Shown: one piece after another, positions 8,749 to 18,590 of the stretch | How the letters are laid out: each line of letters starts with the position of its first letter | Position numbering within the stretch: the first letter of the stretch is position 1 | Assembly (NCBI GenBank): GCA_017614715.1 | Contig: JAGABI010000024.1 | Span: 27,999-91,998 of the forward strand | Direction of reading: 5' to 3' | DNA length: 64,000 nt | DNA from: Bacteroidales bacterium | GTDB lineage: Bacteria; Bacteroidota; Bacteroidia; Bacteroidales; UBA932 | Position numbers and translations under genes: made by a program | Notes under the pieces: model-generated | Told to the model about the DNA's origin: nothing | The model's input: the letters and a program-made list of their open reading frames with translations, nothing else | The model's database searches: none

Positions 8749-10089
8749 ATGGTTAAGAATAGAATAGCAGTTTTAGGAGGTGGCGAAAGCGGAGTTGGAG
8801 CAGCGGTTTTGGCAAAGGTCAAGGGTTTTGACGTATTCCTGTCGGATATGTCCACCCTCACTTCTGCATACAAGAAGGTACTCAAAAAATATGACATCCC
8901 CTTTGAAGAGGGGGGGCACACCTGGGAAAACATACTGAATGCCAGCGAGATAATAAAGAGTCCAGGCATTCCGTCCACAGCTCCCCTGGTGGCCAAGGCA
9001 ATAGAGACTGGCATCCCCGTCATATCCGAGATTGAGTTTGCCGGACGCTACGACACAGCCAAGAAAATCTGCATCACTGGCAGCAACGGCAAGACTACCA
9101 CCACCTCGCTCATATATTATATGCTCAAGAATGTCGGCCTAAACGTGGGGCTGGGCGGCAATATCGGCCGCAGCTACGCCTATCAGGTAGCCACTGAGCA
9201 CTATGACATATATGTGCTTGAGCTGAGCAGCTTCCAGCTGGACAACATGTATGACTTCAAGGCCGACATCGCCATCCTGCTGAACATAACCCCCGACCAT
9301 CTGGACCGTTACGGCTATGACCTGCAGAACTATGTCAACGCAAAGTTCCGCATCACCCAGAATATGGCGGCGGAGGACTGCTTCATCTTCTGCTCCGACG
9401 ATGAGATAACCATCAAGAACCTCAACCAGATTGTTATCAAGGCCCAGATGCTCCCCATCAGCCAGGAGAGGGAGGTGGCGGTTGGCGCCTACACACTGGG
9501 GGGAAGGATGCACGTCAATTACGGCGGCGACCCCTACGAGATGCCGGTGGCCGATCTCTCTCTGCAGGGCAAGCACAATGTTTACAACACCATGGCAGCC
9601 GCCCTCACCGGTAAGCTGATGAACATAAAGAACGAGAGCATCCGCAAGGCCCTTACCTCCTTTATGCCGGTTGAACACCGCATGGAGAAGGTGCTGAGTG
9701 TGCGCGGAGTGCTGTATGTGAACGACTCAAAGGCGACCAATGTGAACTCTACCTGGTACGCGCTGGAGTGCATGACCACTCCGGTGGTGCTGATACTGGG
9801 AGGCAAGGACAAGGGCAACGACTACTCCGCACTGTTTGACCTGGTGCGCGAGAAGGTGAAAGCAATAGTATGCATGGGTGTGGACAACACCAAGATACAC
9901 GCTGCATTTGACGACAAGGTGGCCACGATAGTGGATACCGCCTCTGCTGTAGATGCGGTAAAACAGGCCAGCCTGCTGGCAAAGGAGGGAGACACCGTGC
10001 TGCTGAGCCCCTGCTGCGCAAGTTTTGATTTGTTCAAGAGTTACGAAGACCGCGGACAACAGTTTAAGGAAGCGGTAAGAAACCTGTAA
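8749..10089 (+). CDS. murD: MurD, UDP-MurNAc-L-alanine:D-glutamate ligase
   Basis: Adds D-glutamate to UDP-MurNAc-L-alanine using ATP. The N-terminal nucleotide-binding segment begins IAVLGGGESGVGAA. The P-loop GSNGKTTT is at residues 111-118, with LELSSFQL and NITPDHLDRYG in the central domain. The C-terminal ligase domain carries NDSKATNVNSTW and LILGGKDKGNDY. Length (446 aa) is normal. A 136-nt gap containing the palindromic repeat separates it from mraY. Confidence 0.95.
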   Translation: MVKNRIAVLGGGESGVGAAVLAKVKGFDVFLSDMSTLTSAYKKVLKKYDIPFEEGGHTWENILNASEIIKSPGIPSTAPLVAKAIETGIPVISEIEFAGRYDTAKKICITGSNGKTTTTSLIYYMLKNVGLNVGLGGNIGRSYAYQVATEHYDIYVLELSSFQLDNMYDFKADIAILLNITPDHLDRYGYDLQNYVNAKFRITQNMAAEDCFIFCSDDEITIKNLNQIVIKAQMLPISQEREVAVGAYTLGGRMHVNYGGDPYEMPVADLSLQGKHNVYNTMAAALTGKLMNIKNESIRKALTSFMPVEHRMEKVLSVRGVLYVNDSKATNVNSTWYALECMTTPVVLILGGKDKGNDYSALFDLVREKVKAIVCMGVDNTKIHAAFDDKVATIVDTASAVDAVKQASLLAKEGDTVLLSPCCASFDLFKSYEDRGQQFKEAVRNL

Positions 10090-10095
10090 AGTACT

Positions 10096-11415
10096 ATGGC
10101 AAAAGTCAGGTTAAGAGGCGACCGTGTTATATGGTTTATCGTTGCAGTATTTGCAATGATATCCATCATCGCCGTGTTCTCGGTGGGATCATTCCTCACC
10201 AAGAACAACCCCGACATAATGAGCAAGACCTCCATCTATGTGGAGCAGTTCGGCAGCGTGGCGCTCGGTTTTGCAGCCCTTTTCCTTTGCTATGCCATAA
10301 ACTACAAGTTTTACAAGCGCATCTCTCCGTTTATATTCATCGTGGCGGCGGTGATGCTGCTGATGCTTTTTGTTCCGCCGCTGCAGGACAAGCGCAACGG
10401 CGCTGTACGCGGCCTCAAGCTGATGGGTCACACCCTCCAGGTATTCGAATTCGTTAAAATCGGACTGATAATGTTTATCAGTTGGGGGCTGGAGAAATAC
10501 GGTCGCGATATAAAGACCTTCAAAGGGTTCTGCCTTAGGCTGCTGGTATGGGTCGTGGCGGTATGCGCCTGCATTATGGTAAACAGCTTCTCATCTGCGA
10601 TGCTGCTGGCCCTGGTGAGCATGATGCTGTTCTATTTTATGGATGTGAAAGTCACCCACCTGCTGCTCACGGTGGGGATTGCCATAGCCCTTGTGGCGGG
10701 GTTGTTTGGCTTGTATCATCTGGCACTCGCGGCATCGCCAAAAGCTGCAGAATTCCCCATATTCAACCGTCTGGGTACCGTGGAGAGCCGCGTACAACAC
10801 TTCATAAAGCCTGAGAGCGACACCACCATAGATATCTCAAAGATGACCCGCGAAGAGCTTGAGGATATGGACCGCGAAGAGCGGCAGAGCGAGAGCGCAA
10901 AGATAGCCATCAAGGCCGGCGGCCTGCTGGGCAAGGGGGTCGGCAACGGCATCGCCCGCCACTCCCTCTCCATGGCATTCTCCGACTTTATCTATGCTGC
11001 AATAGTGGAGGAGACCGGGCTTGTGGGGGGCATAGTGATAGTGTTGCTATACCTGATATTCCTGTTCCGGTGCATCAGCCTGTCGTTCAGGTGTCCCGAC
11101 GCTTTCTCGCAATCGCTGGTGCTTGGCCTGGCCTTCCTTATAACCACGCAGGCGTTCCTGCACATACTTGTGAATGTGCGGCTTATACCTATTACCGGGC
11201 ATACACTCCCCCTGATAAGCCACGGCGGCACCGCTTACCTGATGCTCAGCGCAGCTTTTGGCATGATACTCTCCGTGAGCCGGGCTGTAAACAAGCTGGA
11301 AGAGGAGCGGCGGGCAGAGGAAGCGGCGGCTGCAGCTGCAGCAGAGGAAGAGGCCGGAGCGGTTACAACAACTGAAGAAGAACCAACAGAAGAGATAATA
11401 CTTGAGGATAAATGA
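10096..11415 (+). CDS. ftsW: FtsW, septal peptidoglycan polymerase (SEDS family)
   Basis: Polytopic SEDS glycosyltransferase that polymerises lipid II with FtsI at the septum. About ten hydrophobic segments are visible, with the family features QVFEFVKIGLIMF, FSDFIYAAIVEETGLVGG and the C-terminal TGHTLPLISHGGTAYL. The tail after residue 400 is a cytoplasmic run rich in Glu and Ala, unusual in composition but harmless to the fold. The stop is TGA within the ATGA overlap with murG. Confidence 0.95.
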   Translation: MAKVRLRGDRVIWFIVAVFAMISIIAVFSVGSFLTKNNPDIMSKTSIYVEQFGSVALGFAALFLCYAINYKFYKRISPFIFIVAAVMLLMLFVPPLQDKRNGAVRGLKLMGHTLQVFEFVKIGLIMFISWGLEKYGRDIKTFKGFCLRLLVWVVAVCACIMVNSFSSAMLLALVSMMLFYFMDVKVTHLLLTVGIAIALVAGLFGLYHLALAASPKAAEFPIFNRLGTVESRVQHFIKPESDTTIDISKMTREELEDMDREERQSESAKIAIKAGGLLGKGVGNGIARHSLSMAFSDFIYAAIVEETGLVGGIVIVLLYLIFLFRCISLSFRCPDAFSQSLVLGLAFLITTQAFLHILVNVRLIPITGHTLPLISHGGTAYLMLSAAFGMILSVSRAVNKLEEERRAEEAAAAAAAEEEAGAVTTTEEEPTEEIILEDK

Positions 11416-12512
11416 AACGGATAATCATAAGCGGCGGCGGTACCGGCGGGCACATCTTCCCGGCGATATCGATTGCCGACGCACTGCGCGACAGCGGCAC
11501 TGAGTGCGAAATACTGTTTGTCGGGGCCAACGGCAAGATGGAGATGGAACGGGTCCCCAAGGCAGGCTATAAAATCATAGGCCTCCCTGTGGCGGGTTTG
11601 CAGCGCAAACTCTCCATCAAGAACCTGGCGCTCCCCATGAAGATGGCAAAGAGCCTTTGCCGGGCAAAAAAGATTATCCGTGAGTTCAAGCCCGACGTCG
11701 TGGTGGGTGTCGGCGGCTATGCCAGCGCTCCGCTGCTGATGGCTGCCTGCCGCATGCATATACCCACCTTGATCCAGGAGCAGAACTCATTTGCCGGCCT
11801 CACCAACCGCAAGCTCGGCAAAAAGGTGGACAAGATATGCGTCGCATACGACGGAATGGACAAGTTCTTTCCCGCCAGCAAGATACTTTTCACCGGCAAT
11901 CCCATCCGCAAGGATATCAACCCGCCAACACCAGAACAGCGCGTTGAAGGGTACAAGTATTACGGTCTTGACCCCGATAAAAAGACCCTGTTTGTGGTGG
12001 GTGGCAGCCTGGGGGCCCGCACCCTGAACGAGAGCGTGCAGAAATGGATTATTGAGAAGGGTGACAAAGCAGGGTTCCAGGTACTCTGGCAGAGCGGCAA
12101 GTATTACAGGAGTGAAATAGAGGGCTTCCTCAAACAACACACCTGCCCCGCCGTGAAGAACTGCACATTCATAGACAGGATGGATCTGGCTTACGCCGTG
12201 GCAGATGTAATTGTGTCCCGCGCCGGTGCCGGAACCATCTCCGAACTGTGTGTGGAGGGAAAGGCTACCATTTTTGTACCTTCGCCCAATGTGGCAGAAG
12301 ACCACCAGCGGCACAACGCGATGGCTCTTGTAGAGAAGGATGCTGCCATGATGGTGCTGGACGCCGATGCCCGTGAGAAACTGATGGACACGGCCGAGGC
12401 ACTTCTCGCCGACCCGGAAAAAATCGCCCTGATGGAGCAGAATATTATAAAGCTCGGCAAGAAACACGCTGCAGAAGATATTGCTAACGAGGTACTTAAA
12501 CTTTGTAACTAA
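11412..12512 (+). CDS. murG: MurG, lipid II synthase
   Basis: Transfers GlcNAc from UDP-GlcNAc to lipid I on the inner face of the membrane. The GT-B motif GGGTGGHIFPAISIAD is at the N-terminus. VGGYASAPLLMAA and the UDP-GlcNAc site region SRAGAGTISELCVEGKATIFVPSP follow. At 366 aa the length is normal. The start overlaps ftsW by 4 nt, and the last base of the stop is the first base of murC, indicating tight translational coupling. Confidence 0.95.
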   Translation: MKRIIISGGGTGGHIFPAISIADALRDSGTECEILFVGANGKMEMERVPKAGYKIIGLPVAGLQRKLSIKNLALPMKMAKSLCRAKKIIREFKPDVVVGVGGYASAPLLMAACRMHIPTLIQEQNSFAGLTNRKLGKKVDKICVAYDGMDKFFPASKILFTGNPIRKDINPPTPEQRVEGYKYYGLDPDKKTLFVVGGSLGARTLNESVQKWIIEKGDKAGFQVLWQSGKYYRSEIEGFLKQHTCPAVKNCTFIDRMDLAYAVADVIVSRAGAGTISELCVEGKATIFVPSPNVAEDHQRHNAMALVEKDAAMMVLDADAREKLMDTAEALLADPEKIALMEQNIIKLGKKHAAEDIANEVLKLCN

Positions 12513-13867
12513 TGTACGACAACTATTACTTTATTGGCATCGGCGGCATAGGGATGAGCGCCCTGGCCAGATATTTCAAATATCTCGGCAAGAACGTGTC
12601 CGGTTACGACCGTACCCCCTCGCGGCTGACGGAACAACTTGAAAGCGAAGGGATAATGGTCCATTACGATGACCGCCCGGACCTGGTTCCCATCAATATA
12701 GAGAAGACCTTTGTGATATACACCCCGGCTATTCCAGAAGACCTTGAGGAGCTCAAGTTCGTACGCAGCCATGGCTACAGCATATGCAAGCGCTCCCGCG
12801 CACTGGGCGAGATAGCAGCCGACAAAGAATGTCTTGCGATATCGGGAACTCACGGCAAAACCACCACCTCCACCCTCCTGGCGCATATATTTACCAGTGC
12901 CACCGATGACGGATGCACCGCCTTCCTTGGCGGCATATCCAAGAACTACCACTCAAACCTGCTGATGAGCCGCAGCGATGTACTGGTGGCAGAAGCCGAC
13001 GAGTTTGACCGCTCTTTCCATCAGCTGCATCCCAAGATTGCAGTTGTTACCGCAGTGGATGCCGACCACCTGGACATCTATGGTACCCACGATGCCGTTA
13101 AGGAGGCCTTCAGGATATTCGCCAGCCAGGTCGCAGCAGACGGTTATGTGGTGGCAAAGGTGGGTGCGGAGCTCCCCACAGAGGGAATCAGGGCCAAGCT
13201 GCTGCACTACAGCTACGACAAGCCGTGCGACTTCTTCGCCTCCGACATCAAACCCCTCCAGGGCGGATTCTTCTCCTTCACCCTGAACCACCCCGGCGGC
13301 AGGATTGCCGGCTGCACCGTAGGTGTACCCGGATGGGTCAATGTAGAGAATGCAGTGGCCGCATCTTCCGTAGCGCTGCTCTACGGCGTGGAGCCGGAAC
13401 GCATCAAACAGGCCATTGCATCATTCAGCGGCGTGGAACGCCGGTTTGACATACACGTAAACACCCCGCAAACAGCTTATATAGACGATTACGCCCACCA
13501 TCCCAACGAGATAGCATCGGCCATCAGTTCTATAAGGGAGATATTTGCAGGACGCCACCTGTGCGGCATTTTCCAACCGCACCTCTACACCCGCACCCGC
13601 GACTTTGCCGACGGATTCGCAGAGGCGCTCAGCGGCCTGGACAGCCTGATTATGCTGCCCATCTACCCTGCCCGCGAACTCCCGATAGAGGGTGTGAACT
13701 CAGAGATGATTTTAGACAAGGTTACTTTGAAAGATAAAGTCCTGGTGCCCAAAGAGCGCCTGATGGAGACCATCAAGAGCAGAAAAATAGATTGCCTGGT
13801 GAGCTTCGGCGCCGGTGACATAGACCGTTTTGTACCACAGATAGAGGAATATCTGAAAAATGTTTAG
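12512..13867 (+). CDS. murC: MurC, UDP-MurNAc:L-alanine ligase
   Basis: First amino-acid ligase of the murein precursor pathway. It begins YYFIGIGGIGMSALARYF, the family's N-terminal glycine loop. The P-loop GTHGKTTT is at residues 112-119, with EADEFDRSFHQL and DDYAHHPNEI further on. At 451 aa it is of normal size. It overlaps ftsQ by 8 nt. Stop is TAG. Confidence 0.95.
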   Translation: MYDNYYFIGIGGIGMSALARYFKYLGKNVSGYDRTPSRLTEQLESEGIMVHYDDRPDLVPINIEKTFVIYTPAIPEDLEELKFVRSHGYSICKRSRALGEIAADKECLAISGTHGKTTTSTLLAHIFTSATDDGCTAFLGGISKNYHSNLLMSRSDVLVAEADEFDRSFHQLHPKIAVVTAVDADHLDIYGTHDAVKEAFRIFASQVAADGYVVAKVGAELPTEGIRAKLLHYSYDKPCDFFASDIKPLQGGFFSFTLNHPGGRIAGCTVGVPGWVNVENAVAASSVALLYGVEPERIKQAIASFSGVERRFDIHVNTPQTAYIDDYAHHPNEIASAISSIREIFAGRHLCGIFQPHLYTRTRDFADGFAEALSGLDSLIMLPIYPARELPIEGVNSEMILDKVTLKDKVLVPKERLMETIKSRKIDCLVSFGAGDIDRFVPQIEEYLKNV

Positions 13868-14633
13868 GAAAATACTGGTCATAGCGTTATTCGTGCTTAT
13901 CTGCCTTTTGTTCAGCGGGTATTTCTACTGCGCCGACCGCTGTGTCACGCATTTGGAAACCCCGCTGTCTGGCGATGACGTCAAGGTGATCATCACCAAC
14001 CGTCAGGGCCAGAACTTCATATCCGAGAGCGAAATTGCAGAGAGGGTAAAACCCGCTGTGGCCGGCAAGACCATAGGTGATTTGAACATCCATGCGCTGG
14101 AGGACTTTCTGTGCAACAGCAGCGCAATATGCAAGGCTCAGGCCTACCTCCAGCACCCCTCCACCATTGTGCTGGAGGTTGAGCAGCGCAATCCGGTAGT
14201 ACGGTTCCAGAACGAGGGCAGCGGTTTTTACTGCGACAGCAGCGGTTATATACTCCCGCTGCTTGGGCGCATCACCCTGGACCTTCCCATCGTAGGGGGG
14301 AAATTCCCTTTCAAGACCCCCAAAGGATTCGATGGCTATCCCGAATCTGGCCGCGAATGGCTTGCCAGCCTTATCCACCTTACAGAAACAATCCGCAACA
14401 ACCCGTACTGGAGTCGTGAGATAGAACAGATCTGGGTGGAGAACGACGGCAATGTTGTGATTTACACACGCAGCGGCAACGAAAAATTTATTTTCGGCAG
14501 CCTTGACGATTCCGACGCGAAACTTACCAAGATGGCGGGATACTACCGTACAATCAAGCCAAAGGGGCTCGCTGCAGGGAAGCACTACACTACGGTTAAC
14601 CTCAAATACAGAGATCAAATTATTTGCAAATAG
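13860..14633 (+). CDS. ftsQ: FtsQ-like cell-division protein
   Basis: Bitopic division protein of 257 aa with an N-terminal membrane helix (about residues 5-23, LVIALFVLICLLFSGYFYC) and a periplasmic part. The region with GDDVKVIITNRQGQNFISESEIAERV is a diverged POTRA-like domain, and the beta-rich FtsQ domain follows. The call rests mainly on topology, size and the position between murC and ftsA. It overlaps murC by 8 nt, and its TAG stop is 2 nt before the chosen ftsA start. Confidence 0.85.
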   Translation: MFRKILVIALFVLICLLFSGYFYCADRCVTHLETPLSGDDVKVIITNRQGQNFISESEIAERVKPAVAGKTIGDLNIHALEDFLCNSSAICKAQAYLQHPSTIVLEVEQRNPVVRFQNEGSGFYCDSSGYILPLLGRITLDLPIVGGKFPFKTPKGFDGYPESGREWLASLIHLTETIRNNPYWSREIEQIWVENDGNVVIYTRSGNEKFIFGSLDDSDAKLTKMAGYYRTIKPKGLAAGKHYTTVNLKYRDQIICK

Positions 14634-14635
14634 AT

Positions 14636-16111
14636 ATGAACGATTTTTTAGTAGCAGTTGAATTGTGTACCTCCAAGGTTGCCATGGCGGTCGCAGAGGC
14701 TGGATACAACGGTATCCGGGTGATTCACCACAAGGTCGTGCCGGTGTCAAAGGGGATGTCCCGCGGCGATGTTCAGAACACCCAGCGCATTGTGGAGGCC
14801 CTCTCCCGCTGCAAGCGCGACATCGAGGCAGATTTTGGAGAAACCATCACCGACGTTATCCTGTGCGCAGGCAGCCAGAGTCTCCGCACCGTGGAGTACA
14901 CCATGCGCGCAAAGCGCAGCGGCAACAACCTTATCAGCCCTGAAGAGCTGCAGCAATGGCGCCAGCAGGCTTTCCGCGCCGAGACCATGGCGGGCGAAAC
15001 AGTGCTGGATGCAATCCCCCAGTCGTATAACATCGACGACAACATCGGCAATCCCCCGGACTCCGTAGAGGGTATGTCGGGCAAGTATATCGAGGCCCGC
15101 TACCGTCTGATTCTGGGCAAGTCAATTGCAGAAAGGAACAAGCACGATGTGGTGGAGAAATGCGGCATGAAGGTCGTGCGCACGGTACTTTCCCCCATCG
15201 GCAGTGCAATTTCCACCCTGAACGAGAATGAGATGGAGAACGGCGTGGCCATGATTGATATCGGTGCCGGCACCACCGACGTGGTGGTGGTCAAGGACCG
15301 TATCGTAAGGGCAGTCGGGGTCATCCCCTTCGCCGGCAACACTATCACCAGCGACATCCGTTACCACACATGTCTCACCACAGATGTAGCCGAAATCATC
15401 AAGATGAAATACGGCAACTGCATAGACGAGGGGTTCACGGAGAACAAGAAGCTCGTGATTCAGGGTGTAGGGGGCGGTGAGACCAAGGATGTCTCGCTCG
15501 ATTTCCTGCAGCAGATTGTGGAGGCGCGCGTCAGCGAGATTCTGGAGGCAGCCTACTACCTGATTGAGAAGTCCGGATATATCAACAAGATCCCTACCGG
15601 GCTGGTAATCACCGGAGGTACCGCCTATATGGAGCATATAAAGGAGCTCGCCCGCGCCATAACCGGGATGAGGGTCCGCCTGGCCAACGCACAGGGGAAC
15701 ATTTCCGAGGCTTCCCAGCGCAGCTGTTTTGACACTACAGCATGTTCTATAGTGGGGGCGCTGATTGACAGTTTCAACAACGAGAGTGAGATAGATGAGG
15801 AACACACTGTGAAACGCATAGATGCCAGACCTGCCAGAGAGGCCAGCATTTTCAAAGATCAGGACATTACCCGCCTCTCCCCTCGCGAGCAACGCCGCAG
15901 AGAAAAAGAAGAGAAGCGGCGCCTCAAACAGGAACAGGCCGCAGAGAAAGCCCGACGCAAAGAGGAGGAGCGCAAGGCCAAACAGGCAGAAGATGAAGAG
16001 GAGATAGAAGATGATGAGCCAGAAGATGAGCCTGTACAGGAGCCCAGCAAGATGGAGACACGCTGGGGCGGTTTTATCAAAGAATTATTTGACACAGGAG
16101 GATCCAACTAG
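14636..16111 (+). CDS. ftsA: FtsA, actin-like membrane anchor of the Z-ring
   Basis: ATP-binding actin-family protein that tethers FtsZ to the membrane and recruits the divisome. Actin-fold phosphate motifs are visible (VAVELCTSKVAMAVAE, AMIDIGAGTTDVVVVKD, LVITGGTAYMEHI). The C-terminus has a long Glu/Arg/Lys-rich stretch (about residues 415-470) before WGGFIKELFD, which probably forms the membrane-targeting helix. I start at ATG 14636. An in-frame TTG at 14624 would overlap ftsQ. It ends 2 nt before ftsZ. Confidence 0.93.
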   Translation: MNDFLVAVELCTSKVAMAVAEAGYNGIRVIHHKVVPVSKGMSRGDVQNTQRIVEALSRCKRDIEADFGETITDVILCAGSQSLRTVEYTMRAKRSGNNLISPEELQQWRQQAFRAETMAGETVLDAIPQSYNIDDNIGNPPDSVEGMSGKYIEARYRLILGKSIAERNKHDVVEKCGMKVVRTVLSPIGSAISTLNENEMENGVAMIDIGAGTTDVVVVKDRIVRAVGVIPFAGNTITSDIRYHTCLTTDVAEIIKMKYGNCIDEGFTENKKLVIQGVGGGETKDVSLDFLQQIVEARVSEILEAAYYLIEKSGYINKIPTGLVITGGTAYMEHIKELARAITGMRVRLANAQGNISEASQRSCFDTTACSIVGALIDSFNNESEIDEEHTVKRIDARPAREASIFKDQDITRLSPREQRRREKEEKRRLKQEQAAEKARRKEEERKAKQAEDEEEIEDDEPEDEPVQEPSKMETRWGGFIKELFDTGGSN

Positions 16112-16113
16112 TT

Positions 16114-17376
16114 ATGAAAAAGCAATACGATTCCATCATCCCAGACGACTGGATTGAGAAGGGCAACATAATAAAGATAATAGGTGTAGGCGGCGGTGGC
16201 ACCAATGCCGTGACATATATGTACGAGCAGAAGATGGAGCACATCGACTATGTTGTGTGCAACACCGACTTCCAGCACCTCAGCGCCAGTCCTGTGCCGC
16301 AGAAACTGCAGCTGGGCGGCGTAATCACCAAGGGGCTGGGTGCCGGCACCGATTTCCTGGTCGGCAAGAAAGCTGCCACCGAATCGCTCGACGACATCAA
16401 CAACATTCTGGGAGGCACCAATGAGATGGTGTTTATTACCTGCGGCATGGGTGGCGGCACCGGCACCGGGGCAGCCCCTGTAATTGCAGAGGCAGCCAAG
16501 AGCAAGGGCCTCCTGACCGTAGCTGTTGTCACCATCCCCTTCCGCGACGAAGGTCCCGACGCAATGTATCGCGCCACAGAAGGTATCCGCGAGTTGAGCC
16601 GTCACGTGGATTCACTCATTATCATAGACAACCAGAAGTTGTACGACGTATATCCCGACCTGAAATTCTTCGATGCCCTGGACCGCGCCAACGAGGTGTT
16701 GGCCACCGCAGTGAAGAGCATTACCGACATCATCTCATGCCGTGGCCTCATCAACGTCGACTTTGCGGACGTAAAGAGGATCATGAAGGACAGCGGCATG
16801 GCGTTTATGGGTATCGGCACCGGCGAGGGTACTGAACGCGCCCGCAACGCAGTGGAGAGCGCCCTTACATCTCCGCTGATGAGCAACTGCGATATCTCCA
16901 AGGCAAGCAAGGCGCTGGTGAACATAACCGCAAGCGAGCTCCGCGTGGAGGAGAAGCAGCAGATAATGGATTACGTGAACAGCGCCACCGGCGGAGCAAG
17001 CAACTTCAAGTGCGGAGTGGTGCGCGATGACACCTTTGGCGGCAAGATATCCGTGACCATTGTGGCCACCGGCTACGACATGACAGACCTGCCCCAGGTT
17101 GACCTGGACAGCGTGAACCGCGACAAGATAATCGTAGTTGACATAAACGACGAGGATTTGAGCTTCATACGCCACGGCCTCCCCATCAGCAGCGGGGACA
17201 TGGTGTCGGTAACCAAGCGCGACCGCTACAACGGCAAACCCGCGCTGGTTGTGGACAATTCTGAGGACCTGCAGCAGAAAGAGAGCGAGACCGCATTTGA
17301 CCGCCGCGACCGGATGCTGCGCAAACAACGTCAGGAACAGATAATGCAGAACTTTGAAAAACAAGCTGAACAATAA
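16114..17376 (+). CDS. ftsZ: FtsZ, tubulin-like division GTPase
   Basis: GTPase that forms the Z-ring at mid-cell. The tubulin signature GGGTGTG is at residues 113-119. The N-terminal IKIIGVGGGGTNAV and the T7 region DGMAF-like block (SGMAFMGIGTGEG) are present. The C-terminal tail (RDRMLRKQRQEQIMQNF) is short, and the canonical FtsA-binding peptide is not obvious. At 420 aa it is the usual size. It closes the division cluster, with rpiB 1 nt downstream. Confidence 0.96.
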   Translation: MKKQYDSIIPDDWIEKGNIIKIIGVGGGGTNAVTYMYEQKMEHIDYVVCNTDFQHLSASPVPQKLQLGGVITKGLGAGTDFLVGKKAATESLDDINNILGGTNEMVFITCGMGGGTGTGAAPVIAEAAKSKGLLTVAVVTIPFRDEGPDAMYRATEGIRELSRHVDSLIIIDNQKLYDVYPDLKFFDALDRANEVLATAVKSITDIISCRGLINVDFADVKRIMKDSGMAFMGIGTGEGTERARNAVESALTSPLMSNCDISKASKALVNITASELRVEEKQQIMDYVNSATGGASNFKCGVVRDDTFGGKISVTIVATGYDMTDLPQVDLDSVNRDKIIVVDINDEDLSFIRHGLPISSGDMVSVTKRDRYNGKPALVVDNSEDLQQKESETAFDRRDRMLRKQRQEQIMQNFEKQAEQ

Positions 17377-17377
17377 T

Positions 17378-17812
17378 ATGGCAACAGTTGGGATGGCCTG
17401 CGACCATGCAGGTTACGAACTCAAGGAATATATCAAAGGTATCCTCACCCAGGAAGGGTACCAGGTTACCGATTTCGGCACCCACTCTACCGCAAGCATG
17501 GATTATCCCGACACCGCACATCCCCTGGCCGATGCGGTTGAGAACGGCAGGGTTGATTTCGGGGTGGCGATGTGCGGCAGCGGCAACGGCATCACAATGA
17601 CCCTCAACAAGCACCAGGGGGTGCGGGCAGCACTCTGCTGGGATCCGGAGATAGCCTCGCTGGCAAAGCGTCACAACAACGCCAACATCCTCTCTATGCC
17701 GGCCCGCTTCATCTCCAAAGAAGAGGCTGTGGCCATTCTCGAGGCCTATCTGAACGCGGAGTTCGAGGGGGGGCGTCACCAGAACAGGATTGATAAGATT
17801 CCCTGCAGATAG
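17378..17812 (+). CDS. rpiB: Ribose-5-phosphate isomerase B
   Basis: Interconverts ribose 5-phosphate and ribulose 5-phosphate. The start MATVGMACDHAGYELK, the GSGNGIT active-site loop and KRHNNANILSMPARF are RpiB signatures. I place the start at ATG 17378, just after the ftsZ stop. An upstream in-frame start would fall inside ftsZ. A second, longer RpiB-family protein is encoded at 36680-37285. Stop is TAG. Confidence 0.92.
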   Translation: MATVGMACDHAGYELKEYIKGILTQEGYQVTDFGTHSTASMDYPDTAHPLADAVENGRVDFGVAMCGSGNGITMTLNKHQGVRAALCWDPEIASLAKRHNNANILSMPARFISKEEAVAILEAYLNAEFEGGRHQNRIDKIPCR

Positions 17813-17870
17813 GTCTGTGACAGGCGCCACTATAATCGACCGCAACTTTACCGGCCCCCTGTCGGAATCG

Positions 17871-18575
17871 ATGGAGAGCTATCCGGACGGCTTGATCATA
17901 GTGTTGGACAAGCCGCTCAACTGGACTAGCGCCGATGCGGTGCGGAAGATAAAGTTCACCCTTCAGAAACATTTCCACCAGAAAAAAATTAAGGTGGGGC
18001 ACGCCGGCACGCTGGACCCCCTGGCCACAGGTCTTCTTATGATATGTGTGGGCAAAGCCACCAAGATTTCTGAACAGCTGCAGTCGCACACCAAGGAGTA
18101 TGTGGCCACAATAGAGTTTGGCGCCACCACGCCGAGCTATGACCTGGAGAAGGAGATTGACGCGACTTATCCCTGCGACCAAATAACAAAAGAGGGCCTG
18201 AAGGCGGCCCTCGATGGGTTTATCGGTGAGCAGGAGCAGATACCGCCCATTTTTTCCGCAAAGATGATAAACGGGGTGAGGGCATACGAATACGCCCGCG
18301 CCGGCGAACCGGTGGAGGTAAAGCCGGCCACCATAACCATTGAGGAGGCTGAACTTCTCGGATTCGGCCCGGCATCCTCCGGCCGCCCCCAGGCCAGCAT
18401 CCGCCTCAGGTGCAGCAAGGGAACTTATATCCGCTCGTTTGCACGGGATTTAGGCCTCGCTGTTGGCAGCGGCGCCCACCTGACCGCCCTCAGACGCACA
18501 TTATCGGGTGATTTTGAAATAAATAACGCTATTTCTTTGGAATATTTCCTTTCATCGCATACTTTTGCGGTTTGA
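17871..18575 (+). CDS. truB: TruB, tRNA pseudouridine-55 synthase
   Basis: Makes pseudouridine 55 in the T-loop of tRNAs. The motif GHAGTLDPLATG contains the catalytic aspartate (Asp49 with this start). The C-terminal part has RCSKGTYIRSFARDLG. I prefer the ATG at 17871 because the family begins close to DGLIIVLDKP. The frame is open up to a TTG at 17790 inside rpiB. The gene ends with TGA. A longer product with an N-terminal extension is possible. Confidence 0.92.
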   Translation: MESYPDGLIIVLDKPLNWTSADAVRKIKFTLQKHFHQKKIKVGHAGTLDPLATGLLMICVGKATKISEQLQSHTKEYVATIEFGATTPSYDLEKEIDATYPCDQITKEGLKAALDGFIGEQEQIPPIFSAKMINGVRAYEYARAGEPVEVKPATITIEEAELLGFGPASSGRPQASIRLRCSKGTYIRSFARDLGLAVGSGAHLTALRRTLSGDFEINNAISLEYFLSSHTFAV

Positions 18576-18590
18576 TTACCGAAGTAGCGC